Of a stretch of 64,000 bases of DNA, positions 51,565 through 60,025 are shown one piece after another. Numbering within the stretch: position 1 is the stretch's first letter; every line of letters starts with the position of its first letter. The notes beneath the pieces were generated by a model. It did not search any database. It was not told the origin of the DNA and saw only the letters and a program-made list of their open reading frames with translations. Source of the stretch: CAZADH01 sp964483805 (GTDB taxonomy: Bacteria > Muiribacteriota > Ozemobacteria > Ozemobacterales > Ozemobacteraceae). Both the position numbers and the translations under genes were made by a program. The stretch lies in assembly GCA_964483805.1 (NCBI GenBank), contig CAZADH010000003.1, positions 24,665 to 88,664 of the forward strand. The letters are read 5' to 3'.

Positions 51565-53457
51565 TTACTTCGTCTCGATCCCGAGCCGCCGTTGATCGCG
51601 GTATTTCAAGGCCCCTTCGAAGAAGGGCAGATCGAGTTCACGCGCGATGCTCGTGGGTTGCAGTCCATCGGCCGAGACCTTCACCCGCAATCCGGGCAAG
51701 GCTTCCCATGACAGGCGCGGCTGCAACCGCAGACGGCGCACCGGGGCTCGCGGATCGCCGCGGTAGGCGAAACCGAGGCAGTAGTGGGCCGAATCCGGGT
51801 AGAGGCGAATCGCCTCGCGCAACTTGCCTGGTTTGACCTTCTGGCTCTGCAGAATCGGCACCAACTGACGACCAACCCAGAATGGGGAGCGTTCGGCCAG
51901 TCGACCGTGCAGTGCCCACCGTTCGAGGCCGCCCAATGCCATCTCGGGAAACAGTTCGACCTGGTTCGGCATCAACTCGTCGACAACGAGTTGGGTCAGC
52001 ACGCCATGCACCAGCGGATCATGCACGAGAACCCAACCGCTCCCGAGGCGTCGCCAACTGCGATCCACCTCGGCCCACCGCGACAGGAGCAGCGTCGACA
52101 GACCTTCCGGCACGAGATCGTAGACCGCCCACAAGGGCAACCCGGGCGCAACGAACAAGGTGTCTTGCGGCACCAGCAGTTCGCCGGCCCAACCCCGCAA
52201 ATTCCAACCGAGCAGATCGCCGTCAAACCCGGGCAGACGCATGCGGTCGCCCCCGGTTGGCAAGGTGCCGCGGGCAAGCAGACGGGCCACCGTGGTGAGA
52301 TCCCCCGAGAACGGCCGCCCGTCGATGGCAATCCAACGTTGGCGAATCGCACCAGGCAACGTGGGCACGCCCGTCAACAGACGGGTTGCGTCGAGGGCCG
52401 GGGCAAAGGCCGGTTCCTCGAGAACCACCTGGCGTGCCAGCCACTGACGCTGCCAACGCCCCAACAGCGATTCGCCATCCAACCAACGCGCACAACAGAG
52501 AAACTTCACGGCCTCGAGGTGCCACGGCACCGCTTCGCGGTATGCGGCCATCAACGCCTGTGCTTCCGGCGTTGCCGCCGCAGAGCCCAAAGCCTCAGCC
52601 AGCGCCGCAGCCTCACCCTCAGCCGGGAACGCCAGACCATAGAGATTGGCCAGGGCCACGCTTCCCGACGCCTCGGCCAGGATGTCGCCGCACGGAGTCA
52701 GCGGCGTGGTGGAAGCCAATCCGTGCAGAGCCGCAATGTATGCGGACGCGGTATGACCCTGTTCCAGAAAACGCACCCGGGCCCGCTCATGAATGTCCCA
52801 GACCGGGGCATTCAGACTGCCGAACAACCGGGTGAACTCGCGCCGTTCACGCACCTCCAGGTGCGCGAAGACGCGCCCCAGCAACCGTTGGGTCAAGCGC
52901 GCGCGCGCCGGTCGATCGAGCACCCCCAGCATCACGGCCCGCAGGCGCATCGTCAATACATTGTCTTGCATGCGATTCGGCAAACCGGTCGTCACGATCG
53001 GCGTCACCTGTTGTTGACGCGCCTGCGTGGCGTACCGCCGCAACTCCACGTCGTGGCCACGATTGAACAAGCCGGCATGCAACACGTCGGGCAACCGGAT
53101 CACCGGATCGCCGTGAAAGCGCGCCAGTGGCGCGAAGGTGACGGTGTTCCCCGTAATCGGCACCACATAAGACGCCGGCGCCGTTGGGGTCACCGTTGGG
53201 AAAACGATGGGCGCCAAGGGTTCAGCCGCCGGCGAGGCCACGACCGCAGGAACCGTGACCGCGGGATCCGCAGCATCCCGTGGCCCACTGGCAATCGCGT
53301 GCGTCGCTGTCGCCATCGGCACCTTGATGGTGCCCACGGCCGGGGTCGAAGAAGCCGGGGTCTGGGCCTGAACCAGACCCGCGCCGAACCAGATCAGAAC
53401 GGCAATCAAGGCAACAACGACGCGACGATCACCCACAGCCAGCCATCTCGGTATCAT
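51565..53457 (-). CDS. Secreted protein of unknown function (630 aa)
   Basis: The ATG at 53457 is preferred over the open upstream frame because GGAGGAA lies just before it. It has a signal peptide (VVVALIAVLIWFGAGLVQA). An Ala/Thr/Pro/Val-rich low-complexity region covers about residues 35-100. The remainder is Leu/Ala-rich and mostly helical, with Trp-rich strands (LGWNLRGWAGELLVP, RWAEVDRSWRRLGSGWVLVH) and a Cys pair (FLCCARWL). I do not recognise a family. It is the last gene of a four-gene minus-strand run. Confidence 0.7.
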   Translation of the reverse strand: MIPRWLAVGDRRVVVALIAVLIWFGAGLVQAQTPASSTPAVGTIKVPMATATHAIASGPRDAADPAVTVPAVVASPAAEPLAPIVFPTVTPTAPASYVVPITGNTVTFAPLARFHGDPVIRLPDVLHAGLFNRGHDVELRRYATQARQQQVTPIVTTGLPNRMQDNVLTMRLRAVMLGVLDRPARARLTQRLLGRVFAHLEVRERREFTRLFGSLNAPVWDIHERARVRFLEQGHTASAYIAALHGLASTTPLTPCGDILAEASGSVALANLYGLAFPAEGEAAALAEALGSAAATPEAQALMAAYREAVPWHLEAVKFLCCARWLDGESLLGRWQRQWLARQVVLEEPAFAPALDATRLLTGVPTLPGAIRQRWIAIDGRPFSGDLTTVARLLARGTLPTGGDRMRLPGFDGDLLGWNLRGWAGELLVPQDTLFVAPGLPLWAVYDLVPEGLSTLLLSRWAEVDRSWRRLGSGWVLVHDPLVHGVLTQLVVDELMPNQVELFPEMALGGLERWALHGRLAERSPFWVGRQLVPILQSQKVKPGKLREAIRLYPDSAHYCLGFAYRGDPRAPVRRLRLQPRLSWEALPGLRVKVSADGLQPTSIARELDLPFFEGALKYRDQRRLGIETK

Positions 53458-53517
53458 GGATTCCTCCAGGCCGGATCCCGCCCCGGCAGAGTGTAGCATT
53501 AAGTATTTACCGCGTAT

Positions 53518-53982
53518 TTATGTGGTTACCGGCGTCGCCGCCGGCAACGCCAGCATCATTTCGACATGTTCGAGGCCGGCCTCGAGAAACACCTCACCCA
53601 CGGGGCGAAAGCCGAGTTGAGCGTAGAGACCGGCAATATAACATTGCGCATGGATTCGCACCACGCGAAATCCGGTGGCCCGACACCAGTCGAGCAACGC
53701 CAGAACGATGGCCCGGCCGACGCCCTGCCGACGCGCTTCGGCCACCACCGCGACCCTGCCGATGCCGGCCTCGCCGGGATGCTCCCTCCGCGCAAAGGCG
53801 CGCCCGGTGCCGACCCCAGCGCCATCGATACTGGCCAGAACGTGATGGGCAACCCCATCGATCTCATCGTGTTCGAGTTCCGGCGGCACGCCCTGTTCTC
53901 GGACGAAGACGCGATCGCGAATCGCATGCACCTGGCGCAACTGCTCGGCATCGACAGCCGAAATGATGACGAGCCGACTCAC
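53518..53982 (-). CDS. GNAT acetyltransferase, ElaA-like
   Basis: The 154-residue protein has the signature of the ElaA/YjcF branch of GNAT enzymes near its start: IRDRVFVREQGVPPELEHDE then IDGVAHHVLA. The acetyl-CoA loop is ARRQGVGRAIVLALLDW, followed by RIHAQCYIAGLYAQLGFRPVG and a final strand. The substrate is unknown. Its ATG overlaps the stop of the upstream lipoprotein gene (ATGA), and two TAAATAC repeats lie right after its own stop. Confidence 0.9.
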   Translation of the reverse strand: MSRLVIISAVDAEQLRQVHAIRDRVFVREQGVPPELEHDEIDGVAHHVLASIDGAGVGTGRAFARREHPGEAGIGRVAVVAEARRQGVGRAIVLALLDWCRATGFRVVRIHAQCYIAGLYAQLGFRPVGEVFLEAGLEHVEMMLALPAATPVTT

Positions 53983-54605
53983 TGGGGCGCCCCCGCAGAG
54001 GCCAGCGGCGTCGGCGACGCGATGGTCGCAGACGCGATCGGCGGTGGCAGAGCAATCGTACCGGTGGCCGGCAGGGACGTACCGGAGGCGACAAGAGCAT
54101 CCTCCGTTGGCGACGTGCCGGCTTCCGGCAGCGCAACACCGGCCGACCCGGTCTGACCGAGACGAACGTTGACCCGATCGGAGGAAAGAGCGTGCGGCAC
54201 GGTCGCCAGCGCGTCGACCGCTTCGTCGAGCAACACCTGGTGCAACTGGTTCACCTCACCCCCGGTCATCTCGGTCGGCGTCACTAACGCAGCCGACGCA
54301 TTGAGTGCGCGTAACCGACGGACCTCATCGACGAGACGACGGGCCTCGCGGCCGACGGCACCCGGGTGCGCCTGGAAACGCAGTTGCAGCAGCGGACCAT
54401 GACCCGGGCCCTGCTCGGTTTCGCCCCGGGTGAAGGTGCCCGAGCGCCCGGGCTGACTTCCGAAGTAGCGCTCGCGACTCCCGTCGCCCGGTTGCCAGTT
54501 CATGTCGATCAGGTGCCCGGTCTGCCCATCACACTGCAGGTGGACGGCGAAGAGGGCCAGCACCAGGAGAATGCGCGCACACGTATTTACATTATACATA
54601 TTCAT
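53979..54605 (-). CDS. Probable lipoprotein of unknown function
   Basis: The 208-residue protein has a signal peptide with lipobox VHLQC. The mature region starts with a Gly/Arg-rich segment. A central helical part (EARRLVDEVRRLRALNASAA, QVLLDEAVDALATV) and an Ala/Pro/Thr/Ser-rich C-terminus follow. No family is recognised. The codons for residues 5-8 include the octamer GTAAATAC. It is coupled to the GNAT gene downstream and lies 27 nt after the MBL hydrolase gene. Confidence 0.6.
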   Translation of the reverse strand: MNMYNVNTCARILLVLALFAVHLQCDGQTGHLIDMNWQPGDGSRERYFGSQPGRSGTFTRGETEQGPGHGPLLQLRFQAHPGAVGREARRLVDEVRRLRALNASAALVTPTEMTGGEVNQLHQVLLDEAVDALATVPHALSSDRVNVRLGQTGSAGVALPEAGTSPTEDALVASGTSLPATGTIALPPPIASATIASPTPLASAGAPQ

Positions 54606-54632
54606 GTTCCGCTGCCTTGCACTTCCGGACGA

Positions 54633-55553
54633 TCATGGTTTCTTCTGCGGCAGCTTGTCATCGCTCGGCCCCAAACGATACCAGACCAACAGGTTGTCGA
54701 GAATCTTGAAGTCGGCCTGTTTTCGCCGCCACAGCCCGGTCAGATAACCCTTGAGCGTCGAACGATACAAGAAGTGTTCCCAGCCTTGCGGGCGGATGCC
54801 GAGGTGATGCAGGAGATTCTTGAGCAGTCGATCGAAGGGAACCGGTCCGGTCAGCAACGAAAGGATCAACGCGAACATCCCTTCGTGGTGCTGCCGGTTC
54901 TCGGTGACGAGCAGCGCCAGGTCGTGAACGACCGGCAGATGCCCGCCCACGTAGGTGGCCGCCCGCACCTCATCGCGCAGAAACGCCAGCGTGCGCAGGT
55001 GCCGCTCCGGATCGAAACAGTACAACAGGCGGTGCTTGGCAATGTGCGATGTCGCGAAAACCGAGTCGGCGATGAACGCCACATCATCGACGATCAGCCC
55101 CTTTTGATCGACGCTGTGACCGGGCAGGTCGATGACTCGGATGCGTCGGTCACCCAGAGCGATTTCTCCCTCGAGTCGATCGGTGACCGGGCAGGGCTCG
55201 GCCAGGGTGAAGCGGTTCAACAGCGTATCGGGCGGCACTCCGCCGTAGAGCCCGATCGGCAACATCATGTCATACTCGATCCCGGCCGCCTCCATTGGCG
55301 GAGCGAACACGCGGCAACCCGTGGTGGCGTGGATCTGGCGATTACCGCCAACATGGTCGGCGTGCGCGTGGGTGTTCAGAATGGCGGTCACCCGGTAACC
55401 CCAGTCCTGCACCAACCCCAGAATCTTGCGGGCATACTGGGCGGTCAACGCGGTATCGACCAACGCCACTTCGTGATCGTTGAGCACAATGACGCCGACG
55501 TTGATCGGCGAAGCCACCAGGCGGACATGCTCGGACAGCGCCACAAGTTGCAT
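54633..55553 (-). CDS. MBL-fold metallo-hydrolase
   Basis: The 306-residue protein has the metallo-beta-lactamase core: an early strand with ALVDTAL, the zinc motif THAHADHVGG, a third ligand in DLPGHSVDQKG, ADSVFATSH and GGHLPVVHD. The insertion of about 60 residues and the helical C-terminal domain (LLKNLLHHLGIRPQGWEHF) resemble the LACTB2/hydroxyacylglutathione hydrolase-like groups. Substrate unknown. There is no ribosome binding site and a promoter-like element ends only 7 nt before the ATG, so the mRNA may be leaderless. It is the first gene of a minus-strand run. Confidence 0.88.
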   Translation of the reverse strand: MQLVALSEHVRLVASPINVGVIVLNDHEVALVDTALTAQYARKILGLVQDWGYRVTAILNTHAHADHVGGNRQIHATTGCRVFAPPMEAAGIEYDMMLPIGLYGGVPPDTLLNRFTLAEPCPVTDRLEGEIALGDRRIRVIDLPGHSVDQKGLIVDDVAFIADSVFATSHIAKHRLLYCFDPERHLRTLAFLRDEVRAATYVGGHLPVVHDLALLVTENRQHHEGMFALILSLLTGPVPFDRLLKNLLHHLGIRPQGWEHFLYRSTLKGYLTGLWRRKQADFKILDNLLVWYRLGPSDDKLPQKKP

Positions 55554-55559
55554 GGGGTC

Positions 55560-55589
55560 ATGCTACGCCAAGGTTCGCGCCCGGCTCAA
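55560..55589 (-). promoter_or_regulatory. Promoter-like element immediately before the MBL gene
   Basis: On the minus strand TTGAGC (55584-55589), an 18-nt spacer and TAGCAT (55560-55565). The expected start falls on or next to the ATG at 55553, which would make a leaderless transcript. Confidence 0.4.
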
Positions 55590-55653
55590 GCGCGATGACC
55601 AACCAATGATCAGCGCGGGCATGACGAAAACTGATCGGTTCCGAACCTGTTTC

Positions 55654-55662
55654 TGGTATAAT
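55654..55662 (+). promoter_or_regulatory. Extended -10 promoter of the molybdenum hydroxylase operon
   Basis: TGG followed by TATAAT (55657-55662), an extended -10 element with no good -35. It gives a leader of about 95 nt before the ATG at 55767. Confidence 0.6.
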
Positions 55663-55766
55663 CGTTGCGGTTCTCAGACCGGTCAGATTCCTGGACCGCG
55701 CGAGCCATTCCTGCCTGATTGCGGGGCAATCCGAATCAGACCGGAGCAATTCGACAAGGAGAGGCC

Positions 55767-56624
55767 ATGCACACTCAACTGTCACGGTTTTACCGTCCGC
55801 GGACGGTGGAAGATGCCTGCACCTTGCTGGCCAAGAAAGACGAACGCAACATCGTGCTGGCGGGCGGTACCACCCTGGCCGTGCATCTCGATGCCAAAGC
55901 AGACGGACTCGTCGACCTCTCGTTGACCGGAATGACCTATATCCGGAAAAACAAAGATGGATATGCCATTGGTGCGATGACACCGGTGGCCGATGTCGCT
56001 GCCGCCGAAAACCTGCAGGGACCGGCCGGCACGCTGTTGCGCTGTGCAGCGCACCAGATCGGTTCGACCCTGATCCGGCACTCGGTGACCGTCGGTGGCA
56101 ATGTCGTCACCGCGTTTCCGTGGGCCGACCTGCCGCCGGCGCTGCTGGCCCTCGATGCCAAGGTGGTCCTGCAACGGCAACGTGACGAACGCATCCTCAT
56201 GGCCGACAAGCTGTTCGCCAAGAGTCCTCGCGATGAGATTGCCCCCGGCGAGATCCTCGTCGAGGTCCGCGTGCCCGAGTTCCGCAAGGGCACCGGTACT
56301 GCGTTCGTCAAGGTCGCCAAGACCAAGAACGATTACAGCATCCTCGATGTCGCGGTGCGGGTGACGCTCGCGGGCGAAAAGATCGATTCGGTGCGCATCG
56401 CGCTCAACGCGGTGAGCAAGCGACCCATGCGTTGCCTGGAAGCCGAGCGGATGCTGGTCGGGATCCGCCTGGCCCAGGCCGACATCGCGGCCGCTGCGGC
56501 CCATTGCGCGGGCGAGGTCGAGATCTCTTCCGATCTGCGCGCTTCGCGTGATTACCGACGGGCCATTCTGCCGATCCACGTCGAACGCTGCCTGCGCGAA
56601 GCCGTGGCCAAGGCCCAGGCCTGA
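55767..56624 (+). CDS. Molybdenum hydroxylase FAD-binding subunit (XdhB/CoxM type)
   Basis: The 285-residue protein starts at the ATG at 55767, with AAGGAG upstream. Residues 1-170 form the FAD domain: RFYRPRTVEDACTLLA, the FAD loop VLAGGTTLAVHL, IGAMTPVADV, and the second FAD contact IRHSVTVGGNVVTAFPWADL, where AGG/VGGN motifs are typical. The C-terminal CO-dehydrogenase-flavoprotein domain spans ~180-280 (FVKVAKTKNDYSILDVAVRV). It passes electrons from the Fe-S subunit to its acceptor. It is the first gene of a three-subunit operon in the order FAD, 2Fe-2S, Mo. Confidence 0.93.
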   Translation: MHTQLSRFYRPRTVEDACTLLAKKDERNIVLAGGTTLAVHLDAKADGLVDLSLTGMTYIRKNKDGYAIGAMTPVADVAAAENLQGPAGTLLRCAAHQIGSTLIRHSVTVGGNVVTAFPWADLPPALLALDAKVVLQRQRDERILMADKLFAKSPRDEIAPGEILVEVRVPEFRKGTGTAFVKVAKTKNDYSILDVAVRVTLAGEKIDSVRIALNAVSKRPMRCLEAERMLVGIRLAQADIAAAAAHCAGEVEISSDLRASRDYRRAILPIHVERCLREAVAKAQA

Positions 56625-56646
56625 CGAAAGGACGCGTAAATACAAA

Positions 56647-57180
56647 ATGCAGATCAAACTGACGATCAACGACGCGGTCCGCACCGTGACCATTGCCCCC
56701 GGCGAACTGCTCCTCGAAACGCTGCGCCGTCTCGGCCTGATGAGCGTCAAGATGGGGTGTGGTGAAGGCGATTGTGGCGCCTGTGCCGTGTTGGTCAACG
56801 GCCGGCCCCGTTCTGCCTGCCTGATCTACGCGGCCAGCGTGGAAGGCAGCAAGGTGACCACGGTCGAGGGACTGGGCACGCCGACGAACCCGCATGCGCT
56901 GCAGCAGGCGTTTGTCGACGCCGGCGCCACGCAGTGCGGTTACTGTAACCCGGGCTCGGTCATTGCCGCCAAGGCTCTGCTCGACCGCAATCCGGCGCCC
57001 ACAGCCGCCCAGGTGCAGGAAGCTCTCGACGGTAACTTGTGCCGTTGCACCGGGTATGTAAAACGTATTGACGCCGTATTACGTGCCGCCAAGTCGCTTG
57101 CGAAGGCGCGAGTCCAGTCCGGCACCGAGACCGATGCCGCCTCACCCGGAAACCCCAGTGCCAAGAAGAGCAAGAGGTAA
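56647..57180 (+). CDS. Molybdenum hydroxylase 2Fe-2S subunit (XdhC/CoxS type)
   Basis: The 177-residue protein starts at the ATG at 56647 with GAAAGGA upstream and a GTAAATAC octamer overlapping the leader. Two clusters are visible: the plant-ferredoxin type GCGEGDCGACAV plus a later Cys in SACL, and the helical domain type QCGYCNPG with NLCRCTGY. After the domain end near residue 150 there is a charged tail ending SAKKSKR, which typical small subunits lack. It carries electrons from the Mo site to FAD. Confidence 0.95.
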   Translation: MQIKLTINDAVRTVTIAPGELLLETLRRLGLMSVKMGCGEGDCGACAVLVNGRPRSACLIYAASVEGSKVTTVEGLGTPTNPHALQQAFVDAGATQCGYCNPGSVIAAKALLDRNPAPTAAQVQEALDGNLCRCTGYVKRIDAVLRAAKSLAKARVQSGTETDAASPGNPSAKKSKR

Positions 57181-57188
57181 ACGTCGAG

Positions 57189-59669
57189 ATGCCGAACAAG
57201 ACCAAGAAGACTCCTTCCCGCGCGGCCGCAACGAAGCCGGCCACACCTGTCTCGACCAGAAAGCCGGCGAAGGCGATCGCGGCATCGCCCGCCAAGGTTA
57301 CCAAGAAAGGTCCGGTCGCCCGCAGCAATACCGATGATTGCGCGGTGGTCGGCCACTCGGTCCACAAGCTCGACGGCCTCGGGTTGGTTTGCGGCACTCA
57401 GAAGTATGTGGCCGACATCGATCTCAATCGGCACGTGCATATCAAGGTGCTCGGGAGTCCGCATCCACACGCGCGCATCCTGACCATCGACACCGTCGAA
57501 GCGAAAAAGGTTCCGGGCATCGTCGCGATCTTCACCCATCACGATGTGCCGCGCCATCTGCACACCACGGCCGGTCAGGGATATCCCGAGCCGAGTCCAT
57601 ACGACACGGCCATTCTCGACAGCAAAGTCCGGTTCGTCGGCGACCGCGTGGCCATCGTTGCTGCCGAGACTCCCGAAGCCGCCCAGATCGCCTGCCGCAA
57701 GATCAAGGTCACCTACGAGCAATTGCCGGCGGTGCTGGATTTCGAGAAGGCGATGGACCCCGGCGCTCCGGTCATCCATGATGAGGCCGACGCGCACATG
57801 CCCATCCCCACGTTCTACGACCCGAAGCACAACCATTGCGCGCACATCGACACCCGGGTCGGCGACGTCGAGAAAGGCTTCAATGAGGCCGATGTCGTCG
57901 TCGAGGAAACGTATTACCCGCAATACGCGCAACACACGCCGATCGAGACCCACACGTGCACGGCCCACCTCGACGAGAACGACCGCGTCGTTCTGCGCAG
58001 TTCAACGCAGGTGCCGTTCCATGCCCGCCGCATCACGGCGCAAGCTCTGGGCATTCCGCTCAAGAATGTGCGCGTCATCAAACCCCGCATTGGCGGCGGA
58101 TTTGGCTCGAAACAAGAAGTGTTGCTCGAAGACGTGTGCGCTCTCGTCACCCTGCGCACCCGCAGGCCATGCATCTGGCAACTCACCCGCGCCGAGGAGT
58201 TCATGAGTTCGCGCACCCGGCACCCGATGCGGGTCAAGGTCAAGATCGGCGCCAAGCGCAACGGCCAGATTACCGCGCTGTCGTTGCGGGTGCTGTCGAA
58301 CACCGGGGCGTATGGCAGCCACGCTTTGACCGTCGTGGCCAACTGCGGTTCCAAGGTTCTGCCCCTGTATCGGGCCAAGAACGTCGAGTTCGTTGGCGAT
58401 ACCGTCTACACGAACCTGCCGGTGGGCGGCGCATACCGTGGCTACGGAGCGACCCAGGCCGCGTTCGGCGTCGAATGCACCATCGACGAAGTCGCCCGCC
58501 AGATCGGCATGGACCCCCTCGACTTCCGCCGCAAGAACCACATCGAGGTCGGCGAGACCTCACCGATCTTCGAAGCGCTCGGCGAAGGCAAAGCCGGGGT
58601 GTCGATGAGCATCAAGTCGTGCGGCCTCGAGGAATGCATCTCCCGCGGCGCCAAAGAGATCGGTTGGCCGGCCCGACGCGGCCGCCCCGGCTCGACCGGC
58701 AACAAGCGACGTGGTATCGGCATGTGTTGCTTGATGCAAGGCAGCTCGATTCCGGAAATCGACATGGGCGCAGCCTTCATCAAAATGAACGACGATGGCT
58801 CGTTCAATATGCTGGTCGGCGCCACCGACCTCGGGACCGGTTCCGATACGATCCTCGCGCAGATTGCCGCCGAGACCCTCGGTTGCCGTCACGACGACCT
58901 GATCGTCTACAGCTCCGATACCGACATGACACCGTTCGACGTGGGTGCTTACGCCAGTTCGACGACCTATTTGTCCGGCGGCGCCGTCATCAACGCCGCC
59001 ACCAAGGTCCGCGCCCAGATTCTCGAGGTCGCCGCCGACATGCTGCAAGACAAACCCGAGCATCTGCTGGTCGAAGACCGCGTGGTCAAGAGTCCGGGCA
59101 AGAAGCGTCAGGCGACCTTCGCCCAGATCGCCACGTATGCGCTCTACGAGCGGAATCAGTTCCAGATCGCCGCGGTCGGCAGTCACATCACCCACGCATC
59201 ACCGCCACCGTTTGCCGCGCACTTCGCCGAGGTCGAGATCGACATCGAGACCGGCGCCATCCAACTGAAGAAATACGTCGCGGCCGTCGACTGCGGCACA
59301 GCCATCAACCCCCAACTGGCCGAAGGCCAGGTCGAAGGCGCGGTGCTCAACGGCATCAGTTACGCCATGACCGAGGATTTCATCTTCGATCAACGGGGCC
59401 GCATCCTGAATCCGTCGTTCAAGCACTACAAGATCTTTGGTGCCGCCGACATTCCCGAGATCGTTGCCATGCTGGTGCCGACGTTTGAACCCAGCGGCCC
59501 ATTCGGCGCCAAGAGTGTCTCCGAGATCTGCATCAATGGCCCACAACCGGCGATCGCCAATGCCATCGCCGATGCCATCGGGGTGCGGCTCACCCGGCCA
59601 CCGTTCACCGCCGAGAAAATCTGGAAGGCCCTGCGGGACAAGACAGAAGCGGCAGCCTGCAAACCGTAG
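57189..59669 (+). CDS. Molybdenum hydroxylase catalytic (molybdopterin-binding) subunit
   Basis: The 826-residue protein belongs to the xanthine dehydrogenase/aldehyde oxidase family, binding molybdopterin cytosine dinucleotide. After a Lys/Ala/Pro-rich N-terminal tail of about 48 residues come VGHSVHKLDG, FVGDRVAIVAAETPE, ETYYPQYAQHTPIET, IGGGFGSKQEVLLED (Mo-pterin loop), NLPVGGAYRGYG, VGATDLGTGSDTILAQIAAE, and the catalytic Glu in PFGAKSVSEICING. The active-site loop AYRGYG lacks the Phe/Tyr pattern that defines CO dehydrogenase, so the substrate is a purine, aldehyde or other heterocycle rather than CO. It is the last gene of the operon, followed by a strong terminator. No maturation factor is encoded nearby. 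Confidence 0.95.
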   Translation: MPNKTKKTPSRAAATKPATPVSTRKPAKAIAASPAKVTKKGPVARSNTDDCAVVGHSVHKLDGLGLVCGTQKYVADIDLNRHVHIKVLGSPHPHARILTIDTVEAKKVPGIVAIFTHHDVPRHLHTTAGQGYPEPSPYDTAILDSKVRFVGDRVAIVAAETPEAAQIACRKIKVTYEQLPAVLDFEKAMDPGAPVIHDEADAHMPIPTFYDPKHNHCAHIDTRVGDVEKGFNEADVVVEETYYPQYAQHTPIETHTCTAHLDENDRVVLRSSTQVPFHARRITAQALGIPLKNVRVIKPRIGGGFGSKQEVLLEDVCALVTLRTRRPCIWQLTRAEEFMSSRTRHPMRVKVKIGAKRNGQITALSLRVLSNTGAYGSHALTVVANCGSKVLPLYRAKNVEFVGDTVYTNLPVGGAYRGYGATQAAFGVECTIDEVARQIGMDPLDFRRKNHIEVGETSPIFEALGEGKAGVSMSIKSCGLEECISRGAKEIGWPARRGRPGSTGNKRRGIGMCCLMQGSSIPEIDMGAAFIKMNDDGSFNMLVGATDLGTGSDTILAQIAAETLGCRHDDLIVYSSDTDMTPFDVGAYASSTTYLSGGAVINAATKVRAQILEVAADMLQDKPEHLLVEDRVVKSPGKKRQATFAQIATYALYERNQFQIAAVGSHITHASPPPFAAHFAEVEIDIETGAIQLKKYVAAVDCGTAINPQLAEGQVEGAVLNGISYAMTEDFIFDQRGRILNPSFKHYKIFGAADIPEIVAMLVPTFEPSGPFGAKSVSEICINGPQPAIANAIADAIGVRLTRPPFTAEKIWKALRDKTEAAACKP

Positions 59670-59691
59670 CCCAGAACTGCGCCAACAACGG

Positions 59692-59740
59692 CACACCGGC
59701 CGGGGCGGCATCTCATGCCGACTCCGGCCGGTGTGTTTCT
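59692..59740 (+). terminator. Terminator of the molybdenum hydroxylase operon
   Basis: CACACCGGCCGG (59692-59703) pairs perfectly with CCGGCCGGTGTG (59724-59735); an inner CGGCA/TGCCG stem (59706-59710, 59716-59720) extends it. TTTCTCT follows. Confidence 0.85.
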
Positions 59741-59761
59741 CTGCGGCTTCGAGCGAGGCGT

Positions 59762-59944
59762 TTACCGGCGGGCGCGACGCTTTGCCAGCAGAGTCAGGTA
59801 TTCCTCGCGCAATTCTGTGATTCCGTAAAGCGCGGCGGTAACGACATCGATGCGCTTGAGGTTCATCTCGCGACGCAGGTTCGTCAGTGACTCACCGGCG
59901 GCAAGGCGATCCAGGATCTGTTCCGATCGCGTCGACTGGGCCAT
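59762..59944 (-). CDS. Small helical protein of unknown function (60 aa)
   Basis: It starts at the ATG at 59944 with GGAGGG eight bases upstream. The sequence is charged and helical, with RSEQILDRLAAGESLTNLRR followed by MNLKRIDVVTAALYGI and a basic end KRRARR. The pattern resembles small DUF433-like or HTH-type proteins in which a helix-turn-helix selects a partner or DNA, but similarity is weak. The good ribosome binding site supports a real gene. Confidence 0.6.
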   Translation of the reverse strand: MAQSTRSEQILDRLAAGESLTNLRREMNLKRIDVVTAALYGITELREEYLTLLAKRRARR

Positions 59945-60025
59945 GCAACATCCCTCCTGCAATTTGGAGCAGTGCTATGAGGGATATCGGCATCTCGCGG
60001 CACAACGACCAGTTGCGTGGCGTGT

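Noticed and set aside
57189..59669. Carbon monoxide dehydrogenase CoxL
   Set aside because: The active-site loop reads AYRGYG rather than the AYxCSFR motif that defines form I CoxL, so a CO substrate is not supported.
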